From DAIQRJ01 sp963708795 (GTDB lineage Bacteria > Actinomycetota > Actinomycetes > Propionibacteriales > DAIQRJ01), in the NCBI GenBank assembly GCA_963708795.1, contig CAVPUH010000009.1:310001-374000 (forward strand): a stretch of 64,000 bases of DNA, written 5' to 3'. Both the position numbers and the translations under genes were made by a program. Shown piece after piece: positions 43,341 to 51,874 of the stretch (position 1 is the first letter of the stretch; each line of letters starts with the position of its first letter). The notes under the pieces are model-generated. The model had not been told where the DNA came from. It saw only the letters and a program-made list of their open reading frames with translations, and did not search any database.

Positions 43341-44302
43341 TCACGACTCGGGTCGATGGTCCACGTCAGCCGGGTCGTCCGGGCCGTCGGTCCCGGGCGC
43401 CGCGGCGTCGTGCCCGGACTCGGTCGCCTCGACGTCCGCGGGCTTCCGTCGTCTCGAGTGGCTCGGCTGGCTCCATCCGACTCGACTGATTCGACGGGCT
43501 CCACCGACTCCACCGACTTGACTGGCTCGATCGAGTCCACCGATTCGACTGGCTCGATCGACTCCGCCGGCTCGTCGACGTCGATCTGGTCGAATTGCTC
43601 GTCCAGCCGGGCTAGCACCTCGGGGTCGTACTCGATGTCCTCCCCCTCGATGTCGATCTCCACCGCACCGACGACCTCGCGCAACTGCTCGACCGTGACG
43701 ACACCGCGGCGGAGCACCTGCGGGATCACGCGGGTGAGGTCGACGATCGTGGACGGGACCGGCCCCGGGGTCTCGCCGCCGTCCAGGTAGACGGACACGC
43801 GCTCCCCCAGCTCCGCCTCCGCGACCTCCACCGACGTCGGCGCGGGGCGGCCGTGCCGGTTGGCGCTGCTCACGGCCAGCGGCCCGGTCCGCCGCAGGAG
43901 TTGGAGAACCTGGTCCTGGTCGGGCATCCGGAGCATGACGGTGCCCTTGTTCTCGCCGAGGTCCCACGTGAGGCTCGGCTGTTGCTTGAACACGAGCGAG
44001 AGGCCGCCGGGCCAGAACTTGTCCGCCAGGGCGAGAGCGGTGTCGTCGATGCCGTCGGCCAGGCCCTCCATCGCGTAGGCGGTGCCGATGAGGACCGGCG
44101 GTGGAACGTCGCGGCCGCGGTCCTTGGCCTGGAGCAGACGGGTCACCGCGCGCTGGTCGAACGCCTCGGCGGCCACGCCGTAGACGGTGTCTGTCGGGAT
44201 GACGATCAGCTCACCGGCGCGAAGGGCTGCCATCGCGGCGGTGATGCCCTTGTCGGCCTCGTCGGGGTCCAGGAGGTTGTAGTGCTCGCTCACGCCGGAC
44301 AT
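43341..44302 (-). CDS. Threonylcarbamoyl-AMP synthase (Sua5/YwlC) with repeat tail (frame disturbed in tail)
   Basis: Makes threonylcarbamoyl-AMP for tRNA t6A37. Start ATG 44302. The catalytic domain (residues about 15-215) shows AALRAGELIVIPTDTVYGVA, KFWPGGLSLVFKQ, MLRMPDQDQV and PLAVSSANRHGRPAPT. After an acidic segment (EIDIEGEDIEYDPEVLARLD) comes a repeat tail (SIEPVESVD-type 9-mers). The frame that ends naturally at 43341 (KPADVEATESGHDAAAPG and DDPADVDHRPES) is offset; total length 3n+2 suggests two extra bases between about 43440 and 43485. wecA begins 10 bp on. Confidence 0.88.
43485..43565. repeat. Three tandem 27-bp units in the sua5 tail
   Basis: Units at 43485-43511, 43512-43538 and 43539-43565, each ending in a CCGACTCC/CGAGTCC-type string and encoding a 9-residue Glu/Ser/Val/Pro repeat. 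Likely variable in copy number between strains. Confidence 0.8.
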
Positions 44303-44320
44303 CTTCGCACCTGCCCGCAC

Positions 44321-44326
44321 TATCGT
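44321..44326 (+). promoter_or_regulatory. Putative leaderless -10 box, DUF1707 gene
   Basis: TATCGT, 7 nt before GTG 44334. Confidence 0.5.
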
Positions 44327-44333
44327 TGTGCCG

Positions 44334-44957
44334 GTGCAGGAGAAGCCGACGCGCGTGTGGCGCCCTCGACCGGAGCGGAGCCCGGTTCCGGCGCCGCCGA
44401 TCCTCCGGGCGTCCGACGACGACCGGCTGGCCGTGAGCGAGCGGCTGCGGGATGCGGCTGCCGACGGACGGTTGACACTCGCCGAACTGGACGACCGGCT
44501 CGAGCTGGCGTGGTCGGCCAAGACCAATGCCGATCTGATGCCGTTGACCGCGGACCTTCCGTCCGCGACGTCGGCCCATCCGGAACCACCGCTCACGGTC
44601 AACACGACGCTGTCGTCGCTACGTCGCGAGGGCTACTGGGAACCACCGTCGGAGATCGACGTGCACGCGGTGATGGCGAGCGTGCGGCTCGACCTGAGCC
44701 AGGCGAAGGTGACCTCGCCGGTCGTCTCCATCGACGTCCACGGCTGGATGTCCGACGTCCACGTCATCGTCCCGGCCGGTGCCCGCGTCGATCTGAGCGA
44801 GCTCACGACACCGCTGGGGAGCTGTGAGATCCGCGGGACGCAGGCCGCCGACGACGGCATTCTCGTCCGGATCACCGGCCGGATGGCGCTCGGAAGCGTG
44901 AAGGCCCGCCGGCTGACCGCGACCGAGGCGTTCTTCCGGCGTACCTTCGGACGCTGA
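44334..44957 (+). CDS. DUF1707 / LiaF-like domain protein
   Basis: 207 residues from GTG 44334 (in-frame GTG 44328 possible). N-terminal DUF1707 segment (ILRASDDDRLAVSERLRDAA and DGRLTLAELDDRLELAWSA), then a beta-helical C-terminal domain (IDVHAVMASVRLDLSQAKVT, IDVHGWMSDVHVIVPAGARV) as in cell-envelope-stress proteins of the LiaF/DUF2154 group. No membrane helix, so likely cytosolic or peripheral. Divergent from sua5, convergent with prmC: its stop and the prmC stop are directly adjacent. Confidence 0.82.
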   Translation: MQEKPTRVWRPRPERSPVPAPPILRASDDDRLAVSERLRDAAADGRLTLAELDDRLELAWSAKTNADLMPLTADLPSATSAHPEPPLTVNTTLSSLRREGYWEPPSEIDVHAVMASVRLDLSQAKVTSPVVSIDVHGWMSDVHVIVPAGARVDLSELTTPLGSCEIRGTQAADDGILVRITGRMALGSVKARRLTATEAFFRRTFGR

Positions 44958-45836
44958 TCAGACGCGACGCGCGGTCACGAACCGTGCTCGGCCAGTCAGG
45001 TCGGGATGGTCACGAACCTGGTCGAACGACCCCTGCTGGGCGAAGACCGCCGGTGCCGTGACGGCCTGTACCTCAGCGTGTTCGCTGGCGACGACCCCGC
45101 CGGGCCGCAACATCCGAGCGGCGACTGCGGCCACGACCGACGTCGCCTCCAGGCCGTCGGCACCCGACCACAGCGCCAGTGCGGGGTCGTGGTCGCGCAC
45201 CTCCGGCGGCACCGATTCGTACGCCTCCATCGGGATGTACGGCGGGTTCGCGACCACGACGTCGCAGGCTCCGACCAGCCGCGGCCAGATCCGCTCGGCG
45301 GCGGCCATGTCGCCCAGCCGTACGGCGGCTGTGGTGCTCGCGAGGTTGCGGTCGAGGTACACGAAGGCGCCTTCGTCGAGCTCGAGGGCGTAGAGCTCGA
45401 CGTCGGGTGCCTCGTCCGCGACGGCCGCGGAGATCGCTCCCGACCCCGCACACAGCTCCAGGACGACCTGCGGAGCGCCGGCGAGCCCGGCTCGCCGGTG
45501 GACCTGCTCGATCACCCAGCCGGCCATCGCCTCGGTCTCGGGACGCGGGACGAAGACCCCGGGCCCGACCTCCACCTCGACATGCCGGAAGGGAGCCCGA
45601 CCGGTCAGATGCTGCAGCGGCTCACGCGTTGCACGGCGCTCGACCAGCGCGCGGAACGTGGCCGCGACATCGGCCGGCACCCTCTCGATCATGGCGAGCC
45701 GACCGCGGGGTACGTCGCACGCGAACGCGAGAAGCAGCTCCGCGTCAGCGCGCGGCGACGGCACCCCCGCCTCGGCCAGACGTCCGGCGGCGCCGTCGAG
45801 GAGTGCGCGCCGGGACGCCGGCTCGGGCGAGCTCAC
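44958..45836 (-). CDS. prmC: Peptide chain release factor N5-glutamine methyltransferase
   Basis: Methylates the GGQ glutamine of release factors; its target prfA is directly upstream in the operon. 292 residues: helical N-terminal domain (PLQHLTGRAPFRHVEVEVGP), PGVFVPRPETE, SAM-binding VLELCAGSGAISAAVA and the catalytic NPPY in VVVANPPYIPMEAY. AUG/GTG start region a few bases from the prfA stop. Confidence 0.95.
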   Translation of the reverse strand: MSSPEPASRRALLDGAAGRLAEAGVPSPRADAELLLAFACDVPRGRLAMIERVPADVAATFRALVERRATREPLQHLTGRAPFRHVEVEVGPGVFVPRPETEAMAGWVIEQVHRRAGLAGAPQVVLELCAGSGAISAAVADEAPDVELYALELDEGAFVYLDRNLASTTAAVRLGDMAAAERIWPRLVGACDVVVANPPYIPMEAYESVPPEVRDHDPALALWSGADGLEATSVVAAVAARMLRPGGVVASEHAEVQAVTAPAVFAQQGSFDQVRDHPDLTGRARFVTARRV

Positions 45837-45839
45837 CCG

Positions 45840-46925
45840 TCAGCCCGTGACGGAGCCGGCTTCGAGACCGGCCAGCAGTGCGGCCTGATCGGCCTCGGTG
45901 AGCGCCGTGATCAGCGGATCGAGCTCCCCGTCCAGCACACCAGACAGGTTGTGGGTCGTGAAGCCGATGCGGTGGTCGGTGACGCGACTCTGCGGGAAGT
46001 TGTAGGTCCGGATGCGTTCGGACCGGTCGACCGTGCGGACCTGGGTCGCGCGCTGCTGCTGGGCCGCGGCGGCGGCTTCCTCCTCGGCGCGGGCCAGCAT
46101 GCGTGCGCGCAGGATCCGCATGGCGGCTTCCTTGTTCTGCAGTTGGGATTTCTCGTTCTGGCAGGAGACGACGATGCCGGTAGGCACGTGGGTGATGCGG
46201 ACGGCGGAATCGGTCGTGTTGACGCTCTGGCCGCCGGGACCCGAACTCCGGAACACGTCGATCCGCAGGTCCTTCTCGTTGATCTCGATGTCGAGGTCCT
46301 CGGCCTCGGGTACGACCAGGACGCCCGCGGCAGACGTGTGGATCCGTCCCTGCGACTCGGTCACCGGGACGCGCTGGACGCGGTGGACGCCGCCCTCGTA
46401 GCGAAGCCGCAGATACGGGGTGGCATCCGGATCCGTGCCGGAGGCCTTGATCGCCAGGGTCACGCTCTTCACGCCGCCGAGGTCGGACTCGGCCGAGTCG
46501 AGGATCTCGGTACGCCAGCCCGACCGCTCGGCGTACCGCAGGTACATCCGCAGCAGGTCGCCCGCGAACAGGGCCGACTCGGTGCCGCCCTCGCCCGCCT
46601 TCACCTCGACGAGGACGTCAGCATCGGCGTGCTCGTCGCGCGGCACCAGCTGGAGCCGCAACGTGCGCTCGCTCACCTCGACCGCGGGCAGCAACGCCTC
46701 GGCCTCCGCGGCGAACGCCGGATCCTCCGCGGCCAGTTCGCGTGCGGCCTGGAGGTCCTCGGTCGCGGCCACCCAGTCGTGATAGGCGGCCACGACGCGG
46801 CCGAGGGCCGCGTAGCGACGGCCGACCGTCCGGGCGCGGGCGGCATCGGCGTGGATGGCCGGGTCGGACAGTTCCCGCTCGAGCCGGGCGTGCTCGTCCA
46901 GCAGCGATTGCACGGCTTCGAACAC
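45840..46925 (-). CDS. prfA: Peptide chain release factor 1
   Basis: 361-residue class I release factor (UAA/UAG). Codon-recognition region around RVPVTESQGRIHTSAAGV (variant of the PxT loop) and the catalytic GGQ in FRSSGPGGQSVNTTDSAVRI (20). Standard length. Operon rpmE-prfA-prmC on the minus strand; a hairpin separates rpmE from prfA. Confidence 0.96.
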   Translation of the reverse strand: MFEAVQSLLDEHARLERELSDPAIHADAARARTVGRRYAALGRVVAAYHDWVAATEDLQAARELAAEDPAFAAEAEALLPAVEVSERTLRLQLVPRDEHADADVLVEVKAGEGGTESALFAGDLLRMYLRYAERSGWRTEILDSAESDLGGVKSVTLAIKASGTDPDATPYLRLRYEGGVHRVQRVPVTESQGRIHTSAAGVLVVPEAEDLDIEINEKDLRIDVFRSSGPGGQSVNTTDSAVRITHVPTGIVVSCQNEKSQLQNKEAAMRILRARMLARAEEEAAAAAQQQRATQVRTVDRSERIRTYNFPQSRVTDHRIGFTTHNLSGVLDGELDPLITALTEADQAALLAGLEAGSVTG

Positions 46926-46973
46926 GCGGCGCTCCTCGGCTCGACGGGGTGGCGGGAGAACGGGGGACGAGAA

Positions 46974-47019
46974 ACGGCGCCGGCGTTCCCGACCGTGAGG
47001 TCGGAGACGCCGGCGCCGT
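46974..47019 (-). terminator. Hairpin after rpmE
   Basis: Arms ACGGCGCCGGCGT / ACGCCGGCGCCGT (13 bp), a 2-nt internal loop and a further 6-bp CCGACC/GGTCGG stem around a 4-nt loop. Located between rpmE and prfA; it probably terminates or attenuates rpmE transcription. Confidence 0.8.
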
Positions 47020-47026
47020 CAGGTCG

Positions 47027-47248
47027 CTACTTGGAGGCGGTTGCCGTCTTCGCGTACCGCTTCTCGAAGCGGGCGACGCGGCCACCGGTGTCGAGCAGCT
47101 TCTGCTTGCCGGTGTAGAAGGGGTGGCAGTTCGAGCAGACGTCGGCGCGGATCTCACCGCTCGGCGACGTGCTGTGGGTCTCGAAGGTGTTGCCACACGT
47201 GCACGTGACCGTGGTCAGCACGTAGTCGGGATGAATGTCTTTCTTCAC
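47027..47248 (-). CDS. rpmE: Ribosomal protein bL31
   Basis: 73 residues; starts MKKDIHPDYVLTTVTCTCGN and contains CTC plus CSNC zinc-binding cysteines (the zinc-containing C+ form). FYTGKQKLLDTGGRVARFEK (20) is canonical. AGGAGAT is 6-7 bases upstream of ATG 47248. Zinc-free paralogues are often controlled by Zur elsewhere in the genome; not seen here. Confidence 0.97.
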   Translation of the reverse strand: MKKDIHPDYVLTTVTCTCGNTFETHSTSPSGEIRADVCSNCHPFYTGKQKLLDTGGRVARFEKRYAKTATASK

Positions 47249-47346
47249 GGGGATCTCCTCAGTTTCTTCGCCGCCGGGTCGTCGCGTTCTCGTGACGGAC
47301 GTGAACCGGGGCCAACAGGGAATGGTGCCATCTGACGGTGCTGCAA

Positions 47347-47384
47347 CGCCAATCCGGCCGGCGGTGTTCCCGACCGGATCGGCG
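47347..47384 (-). terminator. Hairpin terminator after rho
   Basis: 15-bp stem in minus-strand RNA (CGCCGAUCCGGUCGG with CCGGCCGGAUUGGCG), fully paired with two G-U wobbles, loop of 8 nt. It starts 12 bp after the rho stop. Confidence 0.75.
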
Positions 47385-47395
47385 TTGCCGCGCCG

Positions 47396-49462
47396 TCACT
47401 CGTCGTCGTGCCCCGGCGCCGTCGGCGCGGTGCGCTGGACCTGGAGCAGGAACTCGTTGTTGCTGGTCGACTTGCGGAGTCGATCGAGCAGGAGCTCCAG
47501 CGCCTGCTGGCCGTCGAGCCCGGACAGCACCCGACGGAGCTTCCAGATGACCGCGAGTTCGTCCTTGCTGCGGAGCTGTTCCTCGCGTCGGGTGCTCGAG
47601 GAGTCGACGTCGATCGCCGGGAAGATCCGCTTCTCGGCGAACCGGCGCTCGAGCCGCAGTTCCATGTTGCCGGTGCCCTTGAACTCCTCGAAGATCACCT
47701 CGTCCATCCGCGACCCGGTGTCGATCAGCGCCGTGGCCAGGATGGTCAGCGAGCCACCGTGCTCGATGTTGCGGGCCGCCCCGAAGAAGCGCTTCGGCGG
47801 GTACAACGCGGCGGAGTCGACACCACCGGAGAGGATGCGCCCGCTGGCCGGTGCGGCCAGGTTGTAGGCGCGCCCGAGCCGGGTCATCGAGTCGAGCAGG
47901 ATGACGACGTCGTGCCCGAGTTCGACGAGCCGCTTGGCCCGCTCGATCGCGAGCTCGGCGATCGTCGTGTGGTCCTCGGCCGGCCGGTCGAAGGTCGAGG
48001 CGATGACCTCGCCCTTCACCGCGCGCTGCATGTCGGTGACCTCTTCGGGGCGCTCGTCGACGAGCACGACCATGAGGTGCACTTCCGGGTTGTTCGTGGT
48101 GATCGCGTTGGCGATCTGCTGCAGGATGATCGTCTTGCCGGCCTTGGCCGGAGAGACGATCAGGCCGCGCTGCCCCTTGCCGACGGGCGCCACGATGTCG
48201 ATGATGCGGCCGATCAGCTTGTTCGGCTCGGTCTCGAGGCGCAGCCGGTCCTGCGGGTACAGCGGTGTCAGCTTCTGGAACTCAGGACGCTGACGACCCT
48301 TCTCCGGATCGTCGCCGTTCAGCGTCTCGATCCGCACGAGCGGGTTGAACTTCTCGCGCCGGGACTGCTGCTGGTTGCCACCCTGCTGATCGCCGTCCGG
48401 GGTCTGCTTGACCTGCCCGGTGACGGCGTCGCCCTTGCGCAGCCCGTACTTGCGGACCATCGCCAGCGACACGTACACGTCGTTCGGACCCGGCAGGTAA
48501 CCGCTGGTCCGGACGAAGGCGTAGCTGTCGAGGATGTCCACGATGCCCGCCACGGGCACGAGCACGTCGTCGTCGGAGACGCTCGTGTCCGGGGCGTCGA
48601 AGCGCTCGCGTGTGCTCCGCTGGTTGCCGCCGTTGTTGTTCGTGCCGCCGGCGAACCGGTCACGGCCGCGGTCGCGGTTGCGCCGGCGACGGCCACGACG
48701 GCCACCGCCCGACTCGTCGTCCTCGTAGCGGTCGTTGTTGTTCGAGCCGCTGTTGGTGTTCGGGCCGCTGTTGGTGTTGCCGCGGTCGTTGTTGTTCGAG
48801 CCGCTGTTGGTGTTCGAGCCGCTGTTGGTGTTGCCGCGGTCGTTGTTCGACCGGTCGTTGGTGTTCGACCGGTCGTTGTTCCGGTTGCGGTTACCTGAAC
48901 GATTCTGGTTCTGCTCGCGCTGGTCGCCACCATTGCCGCTCGTGTCGGCCGGAGCCGCCACGTGCTGATCGGCCGTCGGCGACGCCGCTTCCTGAACGGG
49001 TGCGGCCGACGACGCGGCGGGTGTCCGCTCGCTCGTGGCCAACGGCGCCGACGTCTGCTCGACGGGTGCACTGTCGGCCGAGTCCGGGGCGCTCCGACGG
49101 TTGCGACGGCGCGCGACGGGCGCGTCCTCGGAGGTGCGCGCCGATGGAGCGGTCGTCTCCGGAGCAGCGGTCTGCGGAGCAGCGGCTGCCCTGACGGTTG
49201 CGGCGCCGTCCGCGTGATCGGTGCGGCCGTTCCCGTTCGACTCGCGTCTCGGTGCACCGTCGCCGGCTCCCCTCGCGGCACCGATGGCCTCGACGAGCTG
49301 GCTCTTGCGCATCTTGCCGGCTCCACTGATGCCGAGACCGCTCGCGACCTGCTGCAACTCAGGCAGCAGCATCGCCGACAGCCCGGTTCCGCGACGTCGC
49401 TTGGCGCCCGGGGCTTCGGTGGAGGTGGTGGCGCTCGGTGGCGCCACAGTGGTTTCTGTCAC
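47396..49462 (-). CDS. rho: Transcription termination factor Rho with large N/R/G-rich insertion
   Basis: 688 residues from GTG 49462, with GAAGGA about 6-8 bases upstream. N-terminal Rho-N/SAP-like segment (LSAMLLPELQQVASGLGISG), a long low-complexity region (residues about 85-300) that is first Ala/Pro/Thr-rich, then Asn/Arg/Ser/Gly-rich with repeated NTNSGSN units, then the primary RNA-binding domain (VRTSGYLPGPNDVYVSLAMV) and ATPase core (GLIVSPAKAGKTIILQQIAN). Insertions of this kind are known in actinobacterial Rho and add RNA affinity or condensate formation (family knowledge). The 360-bp leader suggests autoregulation. Confidence 0.95.
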   Translation of the reverse strand: MTETTVAPPSATTSTEAPGAKRRRGTGLSAMLLPELQQVASGLGISGAGKMRKSQLVEAIGAARGAGDGAPRRESNGNGRTDHADGAATVRAAAAPQTAAPETTAPSARTSEDAPVARRRNRRSAPDSADSAPVEQTSAPLATSERTPAASSAAPVQEAASPTADQHVAAPADTSGNGGDQREQNQNRSGNRNRNNDRSNTNDRSNNDRGNTNSGSNTNSGSNNNDRGNTNSGPNTNSGSNNNDRYEDDESGGGRRGRRRRNRDRGRDRFAGGTNNNGGNQRSTRERFDAPDTSVSDDDVLVPVAGIVDILDSYAFVRTSGYLPGPNDVYVSLAMVRKYGLRKGDAVTGQVKQTPDGDQQGGNQQQSRREKFNPLVRIETLNGDDPEKGRQRPEFQKLTPLYPQDRLRLETEPNKLIGRIIDIVAPVGKGQRGLIVSPAKAGKTIILQQIANAITTNNPEVHLMVVLVDERPEEVTDMQRAVKGEVIASTFDRPAEDHTTIAELAIERAKRLVELGHDVVILLDSMTRLGRAYNLAAPASGRILSGGVDSAALYPPKRFFGAARNIEHGGSLTILATALIDTGSRMDEVIFEEFKGTGNMELRLERRFAEKRIFPAIDVDSSSTRREEQLRSKDELAVIWKLRRVLSGLDGQQALELLLDRLRKSTSNNEFLLQVQRTAPTAPGHDDE
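48734..48841. repeat. Two tandem 54-bp units inside rho
   Basis: Units at 48734-48787 and 48788-48841 differ by one base and encode the NTNSGS-type repeat (rho residues about 208-243). Followed by shorter related units to about 48890. Coding, not CRISPR. Confidence 0.85.
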
Positions 49463-49824
49463 GTGAGTCCTTCGCACGCGTGTGCCGACTGCGCGGTGCG
49501 CGTCGACGTTCTCAGGCCGGTCGGTTGACCGGCCATCGGCCGCGGAGTGAAGCGTCAGCGGCCGTGGATTACTTCTGGTGTCGGTCACCGGTATCGATCG
49601 GCCGGTGGCCACCTCGGCATGGCCGCCTCGAGCGGCGGTACCACGGTCGGCACGGGCGGACACAGGGCCCTGGCCCGTCCAGAAGAAAGTGAGGCGCATC
49701 TCTGGCCTACCGGCGATGAGGTCGGCGGCACGTTCTGATGATGCGCTGACGACTCTAACACCATCACCGTGACGTCGATTCCGCGCCGCGCGCTCCATCC
49801 CGTCGACTGGTGGTACGCCACGGC
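49463..49824. other. rho leader / intergenic region
   Basis: 362 bp between rho and thrB. It contains a perfect 8-bp hairpin at 49515-49534 (GGCCGGTC-GGTT-GACCGGCC) and a possible promoter with TAGAGT at 49752-49757 on the minus strand. A long untranslated rho leader is usual because Rho autoregulates. No gene is supported here. Confidence 0.55.
49515..49534 (-). promoter_or_regulatory. Hairpin in the rho leader
   Basis: GGCCGGTC / GACCGGCC with loop GGTT, about 55 nt before the rho start; possible leader structure for autoregulation. Confidence 0.4.
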
Positions 49825-50781
49825 TCAGCCCGGGCCGACGACGACACCCGCCTGGTCGACGCCGATCGGCAGGACGCGGGCCCGATCACCGACGACCGAA
49901 CGGCACACGTCGACGTCCCCAGCCGTGGGCAGCAGGGCCAACAGGCTGGGGCCTGCTCCGCTCACCACTGCAGCGACACCCGCCGCCCGCAGGTCGCCGA
50001 GAATGCGCGAGGCGCCCGGCATGGCGCCGGAACGGAACGGCTGGTGCAGGCCGTCCTCGGTGGCGGCCAGCAGATGTGCCGGATCTGCCTGGCCGGTCAG
50101 GACCGCCACCAGCAAGGCCGCACGCCCGACGTTCCGCGCCGCCACCGCGTGATCCACCGTCGTCGGCAGCAAGGCGCGGGCCGTCAGCGTGGACAACCGA
50201 TCGCTCGGGATGACGACGACCGGGTGCCAGCCGGCAGTGGCCAGGGAGACACCGTGGCCGACGCCGCCGGTATCGCACCAGGCGATCGTCAGGCCGCCGA
50301 GGACGCACGGCGCGACGTTGTCGGGATGACCCTCCAGCTCCGCCGCGATCGCGAGGATCGCAGCGTGGTCGAGCGAGCGGACGCCGTCGCCGGCCGGCGC
50401 TCTCACCGCTGCGACCAGCGTCAGCGCGGCGGCCACGCCGGCGACGATCGCAGCGGCCGAGGAGCCGAGACCCTGGCCGTGCGGAATGGCATTCACGGCC
50501 TGGATCGCCAGTCCTGGTTGCGGAAAGCCGATCCTGCTGAACACCGATCGGATCGTCGAGGCCACCAGGTGGCTGTCGTCGAGGGGGACGTCGCCAGCAC
50601 CCTCACCGGTCACCTCGACCCGGGTGGGGGCGGCGACGTCGGTCGGATCGATCTCGATCAGCAGGTCGTCTCGCAGCGCGAGAGCGAGCCCGAGCGTGTC
50701 GTAACCCGGACCGAGATTGGCCGACGTGGCCGGCACCGACACCCGCACCCGGCGAGCCGCCGGAGGTTGGGGTGGACTCAT
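49825..50781 (-). CDS. thrB: Homoserine kinase
   Basis: GHMP-family kinase, 318 residues, phosphorylates homoserine. ATP loop PHGQGLGSSAAAIVAGVAAA; N-terminal VSVPATSANLGPGYDTLGLA; C-terminal VVSGAGPSLLAL. ATG 50781 overlaps the thrC stop by 4 bp. Last gene of hom-thrC-thrB. Confidence 0.95.
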   Translation of the reverse strand: MSPPQPPAARRVRVSVPATSANLGPGYDTLGLALALRDDLLIEIDPTDVAAPTRVEVTGEGAGDVPLDDSHLVASTIRSVFSRIGFPQPGLAIQAVNAIPHGQGLGSSAAAIVAGVAAALTLVAAVRAPAGDGVRSLDHAAILAIAAELEGHPDNVAPCVLGGLTIAWCDTGGVGHGVSLATAGWHPVVVIPSDRLSTLTARALLPTTVDHAVAARNVGRAALLVAVLTGQADPAHLLAATEDGLHQPFRSGAMPGASRILGDLRAAGVAAVVSGAGPSLLALLPTAGDVDVCRSVVGDRARVLPIGVDQAGVVVGPG

Positions 50782-51854
50782 GCCGCGTGCGACCCGATCC
50801 CCAGGGCGGCAGCGGCAGCATCGGTCGACGCGGCGATGACCTCGGGATCGACGGCGGCGAGCCCGCCGAGCGCCGTCTCCACATCCTTCAGCCCGTGCCC
50901 GGTCAACGTCACGGTGATCGTCTGACCACGGTCCACCAGGCCCTCGGCCTGAGCTTGCAGCAGTCCGGCCACCGACGCCGCCGAGCCGGGCTCGACGAAG
51001 ATGCCCTCGCGGCGCGCCAGGTCGCGTTGCGCCTGGAGGATCTGCTGGTCGGTGACGGCGGTGATCCGGCCGCCGGAGTCGTCCCGGGCGGCGATGGCCA
51101 GATCCCAGGAAGCCGGCGATCCGATCCGGATCGCAGTGGCCACGGTCTCCGGGTTGGGGATCGGCGCGCCCGAGACGAACGGCGCGGCGCCGGCGGCCTG
51201 GAAGCCCCACATGCGCGGTGTCGACGCGGCGGTCCCGTCGGCCGCGTACTCGGTGAAGCCGGCCCAGTACGCGGAGATGTTGCCGGCGTTTCCGACCGGG
51301 ATGCAGTGGATGTCCGGAGCCTCACCCAGCGCGTCGACGATCTCGAACGCGGCCGACTTCTGACCCTGGATGCGCACCCGGTTCACCGAGTTGACGAGAC
51401 CCACGTCGTAGGTGTCGGCGAGTTCACGGGTCAGTCGGAGGCAGTCGTCGAAGTTGCCGCGGACGGCGATCAGTCGGGCGCCGTGCACGACCGCCTGGGC
51501 GAGCTTGCCGAGCGCGATCTTGCCGGCGGGTACCAGCACGCCGCAGGTGAGCCCGGCGCGGGCGGCGTACGCGGCGGCAGAAGCGCTCGTGTTACCGGTC
51601 GAGGCGCACACGACGGCTTCCGGCTTGGTGGCGGCGACGACCGACATCGCCACCGTCATCCCACGGTCCTTGAACGACCCCGTCGGGTTGTCGCCCTCGA
51701 TCTTGAGCCACACGCGGCAGCCGGTCAGCTCGGACAGCCAGGACGACTCCACCAGCGGCGTGCCGCCCTCGCCGAGCGTCACCACCGGGGTGTCGGACGT
51801 CACCGGCATGCGATCGCGGTACTCCTCGATCACACCTCGCCATACATGTGCCAT
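50778..51854 (-). CDS. thrC: Threonine synthase
   Basis: PLP-dependent, converts phosphohomoserine to threonine; 358 residues. PLP Lys in DNPTGSFKDRGMTVAMS, then CASTGNTSASAAAYAARAG and GNAGNISAYWAG. Shorter, class-II actinobacterial form. Between hom (21-bp gap) and thrB (overlap). Confidence 0.96.
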   Translation of the reverse strand: MAHVWRGVIEEYRDRMPVTSDTPVVTLGEGGTPLVESSWLSELTGCRVWLKIEGDNPTGSFKDRGMTVAMSVVAATKPEAVVCASTGNTSASAAAYAARAGLTCGVLVPAGKIALGKLAQAVVHGARLIAVRGNFDDCLRLTRELADTYDVGLVNSVNRVRIQGQKSAAFEIVDALGEAPDIHCIPVGNAGNISAYWAGFTEYAADGTAASTPRMWGFQAAGAAPFVSGAPIPNPETVATAIRIGSPASWDLAIAARDDSGGRITAVTDQQILQAQRDLARREGIFVEPGSAASVAGLLQAQAEGLVDRGQTITVTLTGHGLKDVETALGGLAAVDPEVIAASTDAAAAALGIGSHAA

Positions 51855-51874
51855 AGCGGCATCCTTCCAGGAAC

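Noticed and set aside
48640..48900. CRISPR-like array
   Set aside because: The repeats are contiguous 54-bp coding units without spacers inside rho.
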